Shown here: positions 1-7,822 of the stretch, piece by piece | Numbering within the stretch: the first letter of the stretch is position 1 | How the letters are laid out: every line of letters begins with the position of its first letter | Assembly: GCA_001310555.1 (NCBI GenBank) | Contig: BAXO01000082.1 | Coordinates: 1-23,199, forward strand | Length of the DNA: 23,199 nucleotides | Reading direction: 5' to 3' | Origin: Bacillus sp. JCM 19058 | GTDB taxonomy: Bacteria; Bacillota; Bacilli; Bacillales_H; Bacillaceae_D | Notes under the pieces: generated by a model | The model's input: the letters and a program-made list of their open reading frames with translations, nothing else | Told to the model about the DNA's origin: nothing | The model's database searches: none | Made by a program: the position numbers and the translations under genes

Positions 1-968
1 GATGGGCAATATACTCTAGGGCTTCACCTACTAGTTTTAAAGCTGTCAAATCCCCTTTTTTCGCGCATTCGAAAACAAACTCTGTCGTAAGCTTTTTCCC
101 TTTTTCATAATGCTCCTTAAGCAACCCGGAATTGTGTTTCTCTTCTAATACGTTCTTCTCAATTGCAATACCTGAGGATACGGCCTCTAAACAACCATAT
201 CTCCCACAACTACATTGTGGTCCATTTTTAACCATTTGCATGTGACCAACCTCACCGATAGCATTTCTTGTTCCAGTCAGTAAAGTGCCGTTTGAAACAA
301 TTCCAGCCCCTATCCCATTCCCTAAAGATAAATAAAGCATATGCTTAACATCTAGACCAACCCCATAGAAATGTTCCCCTAAAGCAGCCGCATTAGTATT
401 ATTATCAATAATTGTCTTTAGCCCAATCTTGTACTCAATTTCTTTTTTTAAGTTCAACATTTTTCCATTCTAAATTTGCGGAAGAAACAATAATTCCGTT
501 GTTAACATCTACTAAGCCAGGGGCAGCTACACCAATCCCTAGAAAGTTGGACATACCCTTTTCTTTTCCTAATTGCTTTGTCTTTTCAATAATATCAATA
601 ATTGTCGGAATCTTATTTTCTTTCTCTTTTGGTGTCTGGACAGCTATTTTTTCACGAACACTAGCTCGCAAATCTATAATTCCACATGTGATTTTTGAGG
701 AGCCAATATCAACTCCCAAAATATATCCACCTTGCTCATTGATTCCAATTCTAATTGGCCTCCTTCCTCCAATAGACTTACCCTCCCCTAGTTCTTTCAC
801 AATGCCAGCAGATAATAATTCGGCAACTAGGGTCGAAACTGTGCTGTTACTCATACCCATCGTTCTAGCTAATTCAAGCCGAGATATACCATCATGTTTT
901 TGAATTGTTCTTAAGATAGCCATTCGATTTATTTGTTTAATTAATAATGAATTCCCTGTAATCACCAT
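1..968 (-). CDS. ROK-family transcriptional regulator (NagC/XylR type), 3' end cut by window edge, one frame break
   Basis: This is a sugar-responsive repressor of the ROK family. An N-terminal winged helix (RTIQKHDGISRLELARTMG and the segment after it) binds DNA, and a sugar-kinase-like body follows, with the phosphate loop GVDIGSSKITCGIID, GIGVAAPGLVD, the acidic IDNNTNAAALGE segment and the zinc motif GH..CSCGRYGCLE near 190-245. The frame is open back to 1028, but the ATG at 968 is preferred because GGAGGAG lies just upstream and the ATG at 1028 has no ribosome binding site. The frame breaks at a run of seven T at 443-449; reading it as six restores the ROK protein to the window edge. About 320 residues are visible of the roughly 390 usual for the family. 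It is the last gene visible in a minus-strand catabolic locus and probably regulates it. The family call is firm; the ligand is unknown. Confidence 0.88.
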
Positions 969-1063
969 TTGCTCCTCCACACTTCTTTTTTCAATCGACG
1001 AAATAAGTTTGTATTTCTTTTCTACCATTTAAAAGAGGTAAAGTCAATATAATCATTAATATT

Positions 1064-1084
1064 CATTTTGACTAATCAAAAATG
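1064..1084. promoter_or_regulatory. Small inverted repeat upstream of the ROK gene
   Basis: CATTTTGA and TCAAAAATG face each other around CTAA, about 100 bp upstream of the preferred ROK start. It could be an autoregulatory operator. This is inferred only from its symmetry and position. Confidence 0.3.
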
Positions 1085-1115
1085 AAAACAAACTCTTACT
1101 ACTTTCTTTTACTCA

Positions 1116-1164
1116 AGACTAGGACAATCATTTTAGCAATTTCTAAGCAATATTGTCCTAGTCT
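1116..1164. repeat. Long inverted repeat with 13-bp perfect arms
   Basis: AGACTAGGACAAT (1116-1128) is exactly complementary to ATTGTCCTAGTCT (1152-1164). The 23-nt centre contains a second small palindrome (TTAG...CTAA). It lies between the end of the epimerase gene and the start of the ROK gene. There is no T-tract on either side, so a classical intrinsic terminator is unlikely. A structured RNA or an operator is possible. Confidence 0.55.
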
Positions 1165-1272
1165 AAAGTCTATCAAACTACTCGAAAGATACACTGACTT
1201 CTGAAATCACTTTTCACTTCATTCTTGAATATACCTGAACATTTCATCTACCTACAATACTTTTCTACACCC

Positions 1273-2390
1273 TCACCCATACTGCCTAAGCTTCTCCTCA
1301 TCTACCTCCCAGCCAATACCTACTCCTTTTGGAAGCGATACTTTCCCTTTATAAACGTTTGCTTTTTCACGCGACGGATCATCCGCTAAATATAACGGAC
1401 CATTTAGATCGACTGGGGATTGAATTCGTAACACATGAAACAAATGTGCACTCGCATAAAAAGCTAGTGAAGACTCTGTCAGCCCCCCGCCAAGTAATTC
1501 TAATCCAGCGGCTTGAGCCATTTCTCCACACCGTTTTGCTGGCAACAATCCACCCATTTTAGTTACTTTAATAACTACCGCATCACATGCCTCTAGCTGT
1601 ACAGCACGAATGACGTCTTCAGGTGTCCAAATACTTTCGTCCAACGCTATCGAGACTGTCGTAGATTCTCGAAGCTTTGCATGCCCGAGTAGATCATGTG
1701 CTGATAGCGGTTGTTCGAATACATCAACACCGATTGCTTCCATCTCTTTGGCAAGACCAATCGCTTCTTTTAATCGATATGCTTGGTTCGCATCAACTCG
1801 TAAGTAGGCATCTGGAACAATTTTTTTTGACAGCTTTTATTATTGCTAAATCAAATTCTGGATGAATCCCAATTTTGAGATCAACTCCATTGAAGCTTAG
1901 ATCTTTAGCAAGATACGCTTTTTCCTCCGCCTCCTTAACTGATTTCGCACTAATTAAATATGAAAGTGCGATCTGCTCCTGTTGTTTAGACTGCCATAAA
2001 TGGGAAAGCGGTTGCCGACATTTTTTTTCCGATTAAATCCATTATTGCTATATCGACCGCAGCTTTGGCTATCGGTTGACCTCTTGTCAACCCCGAGGCA
2101 ATTTCTTGATCCATCACGTTATGCATAGAGCGAAGATCATATAAATTAAGGCCGACTAGCTTCTTTGAAAAATAATTTCTAATCGTACTGGCAACCGTTT
2201 CCAATGTTTCATAGCTCCAACGATGGCTTGGACGCGCTTCTCCCCAACCTTCCTCACCGTCCTCTGCGGTCATTCGCACATAGACATGAGGTACTCCTGT
2301 TTTCTGATCACCGACTTTCCCACCAGAAATATAAAAATCTTCATTCATCGGTAATTTTAACGGAAATACATCAAGCGCTGCAATCCGCAT
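1273..2390 (-). CDS. Enolase-superfamily protein (mandelate racemase/muconate lactonizing enzyme type), two frame breaks
   Basis: This is a predicted cytosolic epimerase, racemase or cycloisomerase of the MLE/dipeptide-epimerase branch. Once two A8 runs on the coding strand (2021-2028 and 1821-1828) are read one base shorter, a 371-residue protein results, the normal family length. The capping domain starts MRIAALDVFPLKLP. The barrel carries the metal-binding order D (RVDANQAY), E (FEQPL), D (ALDES) and the late Lys (VVIKVTKMGG). The position of the usual KxK motif reads DLK, so only the second Lys is kept. The neighbouring M55 D-aminopeptidase and solute-binding protein suggest uptake and conversion of an amino-acid-derived or sugar-acid compound. 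Substrate cannot be read from the sequence: L-Ala-D/L-Glu epimerase, N-acylamino acid racemase and hydroxyproline-betaine epimerase are all possible. Confidence 0.85.
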
Positions 2391-2457
2391 AGACTGCTCA
2401 CTTCCTTTCGAAAATAACGACTCTTTAATCTCATAGATACTTTATAAAACTAGAAAT

Positions 2458-2476
2458 GGGAGCTTGGTAGGCTCCC
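2458..2476 (-). terminator. Hairpin between the solute-binding protein and epimerase genes
   Basis: GGGAGC and GCTCCC form a 6-bp stem around TTGGTAG. It lies downstream of the solute-binding protein stop and upstream of the epimerase start. On the minus strand it is followed only by a weak U-rich stretch, so it may attenuate rather than end transcription. Confidence 0.35.
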
Positions 2477-2615
2477 TTGTTTATATCAATATAAAATGGA
2501 CCTTTATGCAGTGGGGAATTCCTTCACCCCCTCTGAATGTAAGTTAAATCAACCGTTATGTTAGCGGCCGTATAGCATTGTTGATGAGAGTTTTTTGGAA
2601 TAAATGCTCGCCCGT

Positions 2616-3997
2616 TTAATCCGCTTGAGCAGCCTTTGCATCTTGAATTTTCAACTCCGATTCTCCCCTTAAATCCCTCAATGCTGTATTGACATCGACT
2701 CCAGTATCTCTCATTTTTTCTAACGCTGAACCAATATCAACATATTGATTCCAATAACTAAAGTCTTCGTCAAAAATTGCCGGTTCTAATACAAACCATG
2801 CATCCCTATTTTGGTTTTCATAAGTCGGTTCATCAGCAGCATATTGGCTCATAACTTCCGGATCTCGTAACACACTGACAGCAGAACCGTTTCTGATCAT
2901 TTGAACTTGACTGTCAGGTTCAATAAATGCTTTAAACACTTGAAAAGCTTCATCTTTTTGCTCACTGTAGTTAGCAATCACGAGTGGGTACGTACTTAAG
3001 TAAGGACCGACTTCTGGATGATCGGGTCTCACCGGTATAGGTGCCATTTCTATATTGCCTAAAAATTCCTCATCTAAGGAGGTTAAAAACATATTATTTG
3101 AAGTCATCATGCTGCTCGCTGTTCTGGAAACAGGTTCCCTTCTGCGTCAAGCTCAGCTACCCCTGGAATGCTAAAGTATCGGTCCATCTTATCAAAATAT
3201 TCTCGGATATTCGGATCGTCTTCAATAATGACTTCACCTGTCTCCGGATCTGTAAAATTCAGAGCGTATTGGCGTAATGGATAAACGGCAGCCGAACTCG
3301 TACCACCTCCATGGAACTGAAAACCGAGATATTCAACGCCATTTCTTTCCCCTGTTAAACGCTCGGCTAATTCAAATGTTTCCTCCCACGTCATTGGAAT
3401 ATTAGGATCAGGATACGGTTCTCCGAACAAATCAAAAATTTCTTTATTGTAATATAGAGCAACGTGAGATGCCCCGTCTGGAATTCCGATGATTTCTCCT
3501 TGCCCTAATCCTCGGACATATGCCAGAGAAGATGGGCGAAGACTATCTAAATCAAACCCGTGCTTTTCAATTAAGTCATCTAGCGGTTCAACCAAGTCAT
3601 ACTCAAATAATACTCTCATATTAAAGAACGGCTGGTTAATAATATCTGGATAAACGCCACTCGCAAATAGCTCTTCAAGCTGATCAGCATTTCCATTGTA
3701 TGGGACATATTCAAGTTCAATATTCGGTAGTTTCTCAGCAATATAATCGAATCGGTTATGAAACGTTTCTTCAGAGGCCATTGCAATTTGAATAGTGACA
3801 GGCTCTGCATTTTCTTCTTGATTAGTATTTTCGCCTACAGTATTATCAACTTCTGTCTCAGCTGTATCCCCTTCTCCTGATGGATTTGAATCTGTTTCAT
3901 TAGAACACGCGACAAGTAACAAGATTGGCAAAAAAAGAACGATTAAAAACAACATCACCCTACTTCTTTCAGATAACCATTCCATTATTTCGTCCAT
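2616..3997 (-). CDS. ABC-transporter extracellular solute-binding lipoprotein (family 1), one frame break
   Basis: This is a membrane-anchored substrate-capture protein of a sugar-type ABC importer. It has a positively charged start, a hydrophobic segment and the lipobox LVAC, with the lipidated Cys near residue 31, followed by an acidic Asn/Glu-rich linker. The body shows the SBP_bac_1 pattern (HVALYYNKEIFDLFGEPYP, then MTWEETFELAERLTG). The frame stops near 3110 after FPEQRAA and resumes immediately in another frame with MMTSNNMFLTSL. One missing base gives a continuous 460-residue protein of normal length. As written, the two halves overlap by ATGA, which would split one domain. No permease or ATPase gene lies beside it. 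The start is uncertain because two close ATGs exist and neither has ideal Shine-Dalgarno spacing. Confidence 0.85.
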
Positions 3998-4263
3998 CCC
4001 CTTGTTTTCATTTTGACATTACTCGTGCACATTTAAAGGATAAGCAGCTAAATAGTCAGCATAGTATTCATTCACTTAACCATAAACGCTTTGAACAATA
4101 ACACATCCCATCCTTTTCACCTCCTTCAACTCTTCCCAGACAGCATAGAATGGCTTCACCAGAATCAACTCGTATACCGACTAAACGAATTGAGTGCGCA
4201 GATAGAATCTCCAGTACCATATCAAGTGCTCTATACAAAGTAATTTCCTACGGGTTTTCTAGA

Positions 4264-4279
4264 TCGAAAGCGCTTACTT
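4264..4279. promoter_or_regulatory. Catabolite-responsive element (cre)-like box
   Basis: TCGAAAGCGCTTACTT fits the Bacillus CcpA consensus WTGNAANCGNWNNCWW with one mismatch (C for the invariant T). It lies about 270 bp upstream of the solute-binding protein start. Carbon catabolite control of a sugar-type importer would make sense. Confidence 0.5.
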
Positions 4280-4402
4280 TTAAATGAATAGCCAGTTCGT
4301 AAACAACACTAATTTTGTTCCTTTTATTCAATTGGTGTGCATTCACCTAATTCAGACAATTTAATTCATGGCTTTTTTTCCGTGTGCATTACTTATTCCG
4401 TC

Positions 4403-4420
4403 TTAGTAATCGATTACTAA
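4403..4420. promoter_or_regulatory. Perfect 18-bp palindromic operator candidate (LacI type)
   Basis: TTAGTAATCGATTACTAA is a perfect palindrome with the central CG typical of LacI/GalR-family operators. It also matches the cre consensus with one mismatch. It lies between the M55 gene and the lipoprotein gene, and related sites recur at 6604 and 6845. Confidence 0.6.
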
Positions 4421-4549
4421 AACCGTGAGTTTTTTACATCACTTGTTTCTCTTATAGTCTCTCCTACTCGTGTAAATATGATTTACTGCTTTGCCCAGAA
4501 GCGATTCGTCATTTGCTATCCCGCGTTTTAATTATTAAAACGACATTAC

Positions 4550-5344
4550 TTAAAGTGCCCGACCAAATAATTGCACTAAATCAGTACCTTTATATAAAGC
4601 TTCTAACCCATTTAAACGAATACTCTCTTTTCCATCATAATAACGAGAATCAGCTATATCGGTACTAATAAAATGAATTAATAATTCATAAGGAGCTTTC
4701 AACGTATAGGGTTGGACCTTAGCTTTGTTTTCAACCGCCTGTTTGATAACTCCTTCTAAATCCTGATACACCTTTTGTGGTGCTTTTAATAAACCTCTAT
4801 GACGGCCTAAGCCTATTTTTGTTTGATACGTCGTCACATGTTCAAGCGTTTCCTTTGCTTCTGCACACGTTTTATCATCACCTGTCACTAAAAGAACAGG
4901 TACTTCGTGCAAGCCAAATAATAAACTGTCTAATCCTATTTCACCGATTTCATGACCATTGAGCTTCAAATATTGCCATCCCTTCGATGTCATCGTATGA
5001 TCTCGAATGGCGTCCTTCACCCCTCCTTTCCCATGGTAGCCAATTAAGAATGCTCCATCGAAACTAGCATCTACTCCGGCAAAGCGCTGTTCTGTCTTTA
5101 ATCCTCCCACACAGTAAGTCGCTGCAGGGTGGAGGTGTTCCATGAGAAAGTTAAATCCACTACTATGCGCGTCTTTAACAATAATCTCAGTCGCCCCTTC
5201 CTGCACTAAGGACTCTACGATTACATTGACCTCTTTCGTTAACAACTGACGCGCTTCGTTATATAATGACTCCCCTCTGCGTAACTGTTGGGGCAAGATG
5301 ATTCCAGCAATTCCTTCCATATCAACACTTATATAAAACTTCAT
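4550..5344 (-). CDS. M55-family D-aminopeptidase (DppA-like)
   Basis: This is a zinc-dependent aminopeptidase that releases N-terminal D-amino acids from short peptides; the family model is Bacillus subtilis DppA. The protein has 264 residues, close to the family length. Counting from the chosen ATG puts the zinc-ligand positions where DppA has them: D8 and E10 (SVDMEGI), H60 (KDAHSSGFN) and H104 (GYHGKGG), followed by DHT near 115-117 and Glu at 132/135 (GHEIGEIG). This register also supports the start, which has AAAGGAGCG nine bases upstream. The gene has no homopolymer of seven or more bases and is unbroken. It follows the hydroxyacid dehydrogenase by 63 bp on the same strand and is probably co-transcribed with it. 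A role with the epimerase in using D-amino-acid-containing peptides is an inference. Confidence 0.9.
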   Translation of the reverse strand: MKFYISVDMEGIAGIILPQQLRRGESLYNEARQLLTKEVNVIVESLVQEGATEIIVKDAHSSGFNFLMEHLHPAATYCVGGLKTEQRFAGVDASFDGAFLIGYHGKGGVKDAIRDHTMTSKGWQYLKLNGHEIGEIGLDSLLFGLHEVPVLLVTGDDKTCAEAKETLEHVTTYQTKIGLGRHRGLLKAPQKVYQDLEGVIKQAVENKAKVQPYTLKAPYELLIHFISTDIADSRYYDGKESIRLNGLEALYKGTDLVQLFGRAL

Positions 5345-5407
5345 TATTATCGCTCCTTTTTTCGCGAATGGCCTGTAACAGTTGTTTTTCTCAGTCTGTA
5401 CGCCACT

Positions 5408-6397
5408 TTAAGCAAGGATATCAAGCTCTCTTTCCTTAACCTCTCCGTGCATTTCCTCACCTGTTAAAAATCGTTCCAGCTCCTGCAGTACGAATTGTCC
5501 GATTCTGCCAAGTCCATTGTTCACAGCCCCTGCAATGTGAGGAAGCAAAACTACATTTGGCAAAGTTCGAAAAGGGTGATCCTTCGCAGGAGGCTCAGGA
5601 TCAGTTACATCTATACAAGCAAATAATCGACCTTTTTCAAGCACCTTAACTAACGCTGCTTCATCAATTAAGCTTCCTCTAGCAGTGTTAATTAGAATTG
5701 CATTGTCTTTCATTAATTGCAAACGTTCGCTATTAAACATATGATAGGTTTCTGGAATCGACGGCGCGTGGATCGAAACGACATCTGACTGTAGTAATAG
5801 CTGTTCTAATGATACTTGACGGGCACTATATCGGATCTCATCATCTTCTTTTAAGGTTGGATCGTATATGAGTATATCGACATCAAAGTTTTTCAGTAGA
5901 CGGATATAATGTCTTCCGGCTCTCCCGGCTCCGACGACCCCTACCGTTATACCAAATAATTCTCTAACTTGATTTTTACCTTCACTCCATTGACCTAATC
6001 TCGTATTCTCACTCAGCTGCCACATATTTTTTAGTGATGTAATCGTTAAACCTAATGCTGTTTCTCCGACTCCTTTAGATAACGGGTCTGCTGCGCTAGA
6101 AAGACGAATACCCTTCTCCCAAAATTGTCGAGTGACGACTCCCTTCACGCTTCCAGCACCATGGAGGACAAGCTTTAAATTAGGCGCGTGCTTTAGTATT
6201 TCACCTTCTAGCTTGGCAGCTCCCCATGAAGTAATTGCTATTGTTGCATCAGCCAGTAGTTCCACCATCTCATCTGCTGAAAGCGCTCCTTTGCCAGTTT
6301 TCATTACGACATTCATCGCTTCTAGCCTTTTTAAATCTTCTTTCGTAAAAATACGTTGTAAGTTTTCGTTTCTGACTAAGGATACGATTTTATGCAT
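5408..6397 (-). CDS. D-isomer-specific 2-hydroxyacid dehydrogenase family protein
   Basis: This is a predicted cytosolic NAD(P)-dependent oxidoreductase that interconverts a 2-keto acid and a D-2-hydroxy acid. The 329 residues hold the split substrate domain and a central Rossmann domain with GVVGAGRAG (153-161) and the acidic end IYDP (177-180). The catalytic triad is complete: Arg240 (NTARG), Glu268 (DPEPP) and His287 (PHIAG). The protein is unbroken. It is the first gene of a two-gene minus-strand unit with the M55 peptidase. Upstream lies a 1.4-kb gap with two repeated operator-like sites (6604 and 6845), which could control it. The substrate is unknown; relatives act on phosphoglycerate, glyoxylate or lactate-type acids. 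Confidence 0.9.
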   Translation of the reverse strand: MHKIVSLVRNENLQRIFTKEDLKRLEAMNVVMKTGKGALSADEMVELLADATIAITSWGAAKLEGEILKHAPNLKLVLHGAGSVKGVVTRQFWEKGIRLSSAADPLSKGVGETALGLTITSLKNMWQLSENTRLGQWSEGKNQVRELFGITVGVVGAGRAGRHYIRLLKNFDVDILIYDPTLKEDDEIRYSARQVSLEQLLLQSDVVSIHAPSIPETYHMFNSERLQLMKDNAILINTARGSLIDEAALVKVLEKGRLFACIDVTDPEPPAKDHPFRTLPNVVLLPHIAGAVNNGLGRIGQFVLQELERFLTGEEMHGEVKERELDILA

Positions 6398-6603
6398 TGT
6401 CAGATCCCTTCTTTTTTATTCTTAAATTATCCATTCGTTTAGCGCTCATTCACCGTTAGTTTTGCTAAGCTTGGTCCCATTTTCCCGTCTACACCAAGGA
6501 GTCATCAACAACCTTCCGATTAAGCTAAAGCGCAGGAGTAGGATCGGCTTAGCTTTCCTCTAGTTCCGCACGAGTTTGTACGATATTCATTCCCTCGCGC
6601 TAT

Positions 6604-6617
6604 AGTAATCGGTTTCT
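6604..6617. promoter_or_regulatory. Operator-like box, copy 1 of AGTAATCGGTTTCT
   Basis: AGTAATCGGTTTCT is an imperfect form of the palindrome at 4405-4418. It fits the CcpA cre consensus with one mismatch. It lies about 210 bp upstream of the hydroxyacid dehydrogenase start. The similarity to copy 2 extends for about 55 bp (a T-run, then AACAGAA and another T-run). Confidence 0.5.
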
Positions 6618-6844
6618 TTTTTTGATTAAAAAAATGAACAGAAGTATTTTTCCTTTTACGAAAAAAACCGCTGAACAAAAAGCCAGTGTATTATTTACTC
6701 CCCCCTCCTTTTTAGGAATGGCAATGATCATAAGGTCAATCATGAAGCTGTTTTCGATTATATTCTTGCGTAAACGAGTTCTTGTTCACTAACTCTAGCC
6801 CTTTCAGAGAATTATCTGTCAATATATGGTCTACCTTTTACTTA

Positions 6845-6858
6845 AGTAATCGGTTTCT
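6845..6858. promoter_or_regulatory. Operator-like box, copy 2 of AGTAATCGGTTTCT
   Basis: This copy is identical to the box at 6604-6617, including six following T residues, and lies 241 bp away in direct orientation. Two upstream operators for one promoter, or a duplicated regulatory segment, would explain it. Confidence 0.5.
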
Positions 6859-7026
6859 TTTTTTATTTATCACTTTAACAGAAATTTTTTTACAATTGCA
6901 ACTCTTTTTATAATTTTTTATATATTCAATTTTCAAATCACAATTGTGCGATCATCAAGGACTCACAAACGTTCTTCGAAATGAACCACCGTCGTCTCAC
7001 TGATACCGGGCATGTACGGCTGCATT

Positions 7027-7061
7027 AAAAAAGCAATCATTTTCAGTCAGAAAATGATTGC
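7027..7061 (-). terminator. Rho-independent terminator of the decayed F5/8C-FIVAR gene
   Basis: An 11-bp perfect stem (GCAATCATTTT at 7033-7043 and its complement at 7051-7061) with a 7-nt loop is followed on the minus strand by six U (7027-7032). It lies 80 bp past the stop of the gene remnant, so the terminator has outlived the gene. Confidence 0.8.
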
Positions 7062-7140
7062 AAAATTACTAATGACTCTTAGCGTCTGATAAGCTTTCTT
7101 CGGAAATAACAACTGATCTCTCTGAGAGGTGATGAAAGCT

Positions 7141-7440
7141 TTATTTCAATCCTTCGCGTGCTGAATTTAGCTCAGCTAATTGTTGATCAAGCTCTGCTTA
7201 CGTCACATCCATTTTGTTCAGCGTTTTTTTCTGTCGCTTGGAAAGCTTCATTTCTGTATAGTCGTCCTTATCTAGGTTTTCGTCGTTGATTTGTATCATT
7301 CGATTTGTTAATGCAGATTTATTGCCAATCTTATTGTTACTACTAAATACTTCAAATTCAGTAAAGGAATACCCAAATATAGTTGCTCTTTCTACCCCTT
7401 CAAACTTAACATATCGTGTTTGTGAGCGGTATGAACATGA
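7141..7440 (-). pseudogene. 3' remnant of a secreted protein gene: end of an F5/8 type C domain plus a FIVAR-like repeat
   Basis: About 100 codons are readable on the minus strand. The first part, TRYVKFEGVERATIFGYSFT followed by EFEVFS, matches the final strands of an F5/8 type C (discoidin) carbohydrate-binding domain. Next comes a helical segment beginning KSALTNRMIQINDENLDKDD with YTE after it, ending AELDQQLAELNSAREGLK; the spacing and YT...AELD pattern resemble the FIVAR repeats of secreted Gram-positive glycosidases. An in-frame TAA at 7198-7200 (probably CAA originally) interrupts it, and the natural stop is at 7141. Upstream of about 7440 the similarity fades and no N-terminal part or signal peptide is found. 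Unlike other breaks in this window, this is a nonsense change with large-scale loss, so real decay is likely. It may once have belonged to the neighbouring catabolic locus. Confidence 0.65.
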
Positions 7441-7822
7441 AATGAGAACGGTCCCATAATTACATATATTGGAGTTCTGAGCTCTGTTGCATTTATTCTT
7501 GCATTTTACTGTCGGACAAATAAATAAAATGACTATTCGTCATGAAGGTTCCTCTAGAAAAGCTGATAAATAAACAGTCTGTCTCCTTCTTTCCTCTACT
7601 CCTAATCTCCTCTCTCAATTATCGACTGCTCGTCAATATGCTTATTGATAATACCTTGGCCGTCTTCATTCAAGCGGTATCTCTCACTCACCTATAATTA
7701 AGTATTCATAGATTACTACTCTTAACAATATAGAGAATCTCTTTTTAATGGTAGGAGTTTTACAATGAATAAAGAATATAGTAAGCGCTGAATAAAAGCT
7801 TCATAGAAAAGAGGGAGACAAA
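7441..7822. other. 382-bp stretch between the gene remnant and the SGNH hydrolase
   Basis: The left part may hold further unrecognisable remains of the decayed gene. The right part is the promoter region of the hydrolase. AGGAG followed by an 8-codon frame (MNKEYSKR, ATG at 7765) lies just before it and is too short to call. Confidence 0.4.

Larger units (their letters stand above)
3998..4549. other. 552-bp gap between the lipoprotein and aminopeptidase genes, with operator-like sites
   Basis: No convincing gene is present. It holds a cre-like box (4264-4279) and a perfect 18-bp palindrome (4403-4420), so it is probably the promoter region of the lipoprotein gene. A strong minus-strand GAAGGAGGTG near 4120 precedes only a tiny reading frame (MGCVIVQSVYG), which may be the leftover start of a lost gene. 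Confidence 0.5.
6398..7140. other. 743-bp non-coding stretch upstream of the dehydrogenase gene
   Basis: No gene is supported. It contains two copies of an operator-like element in a degenerate repeat of about 55 bp (6604 and 6845), A/T-rich promoter-like sequence, and a minus-strand terminator (7027-7061) that belongs to the decayed gene to its right. Confidence 0.6.

Noticed and set aside
412..903. 163-codon plus-strand frame opposite the ROK gene
   Set aside because: It lies antisense to a well-conserved regulator, has no ribosome binding site and no family similarity.
4080..4260. Minus-strand frame containing LVGIRVDSGEA, superficially like a nicotinate phosphoribosyltransferase motif
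   Set aside because: Only one short segment matches, the rest does not resemble the family, and no start or flanking motifs are present.
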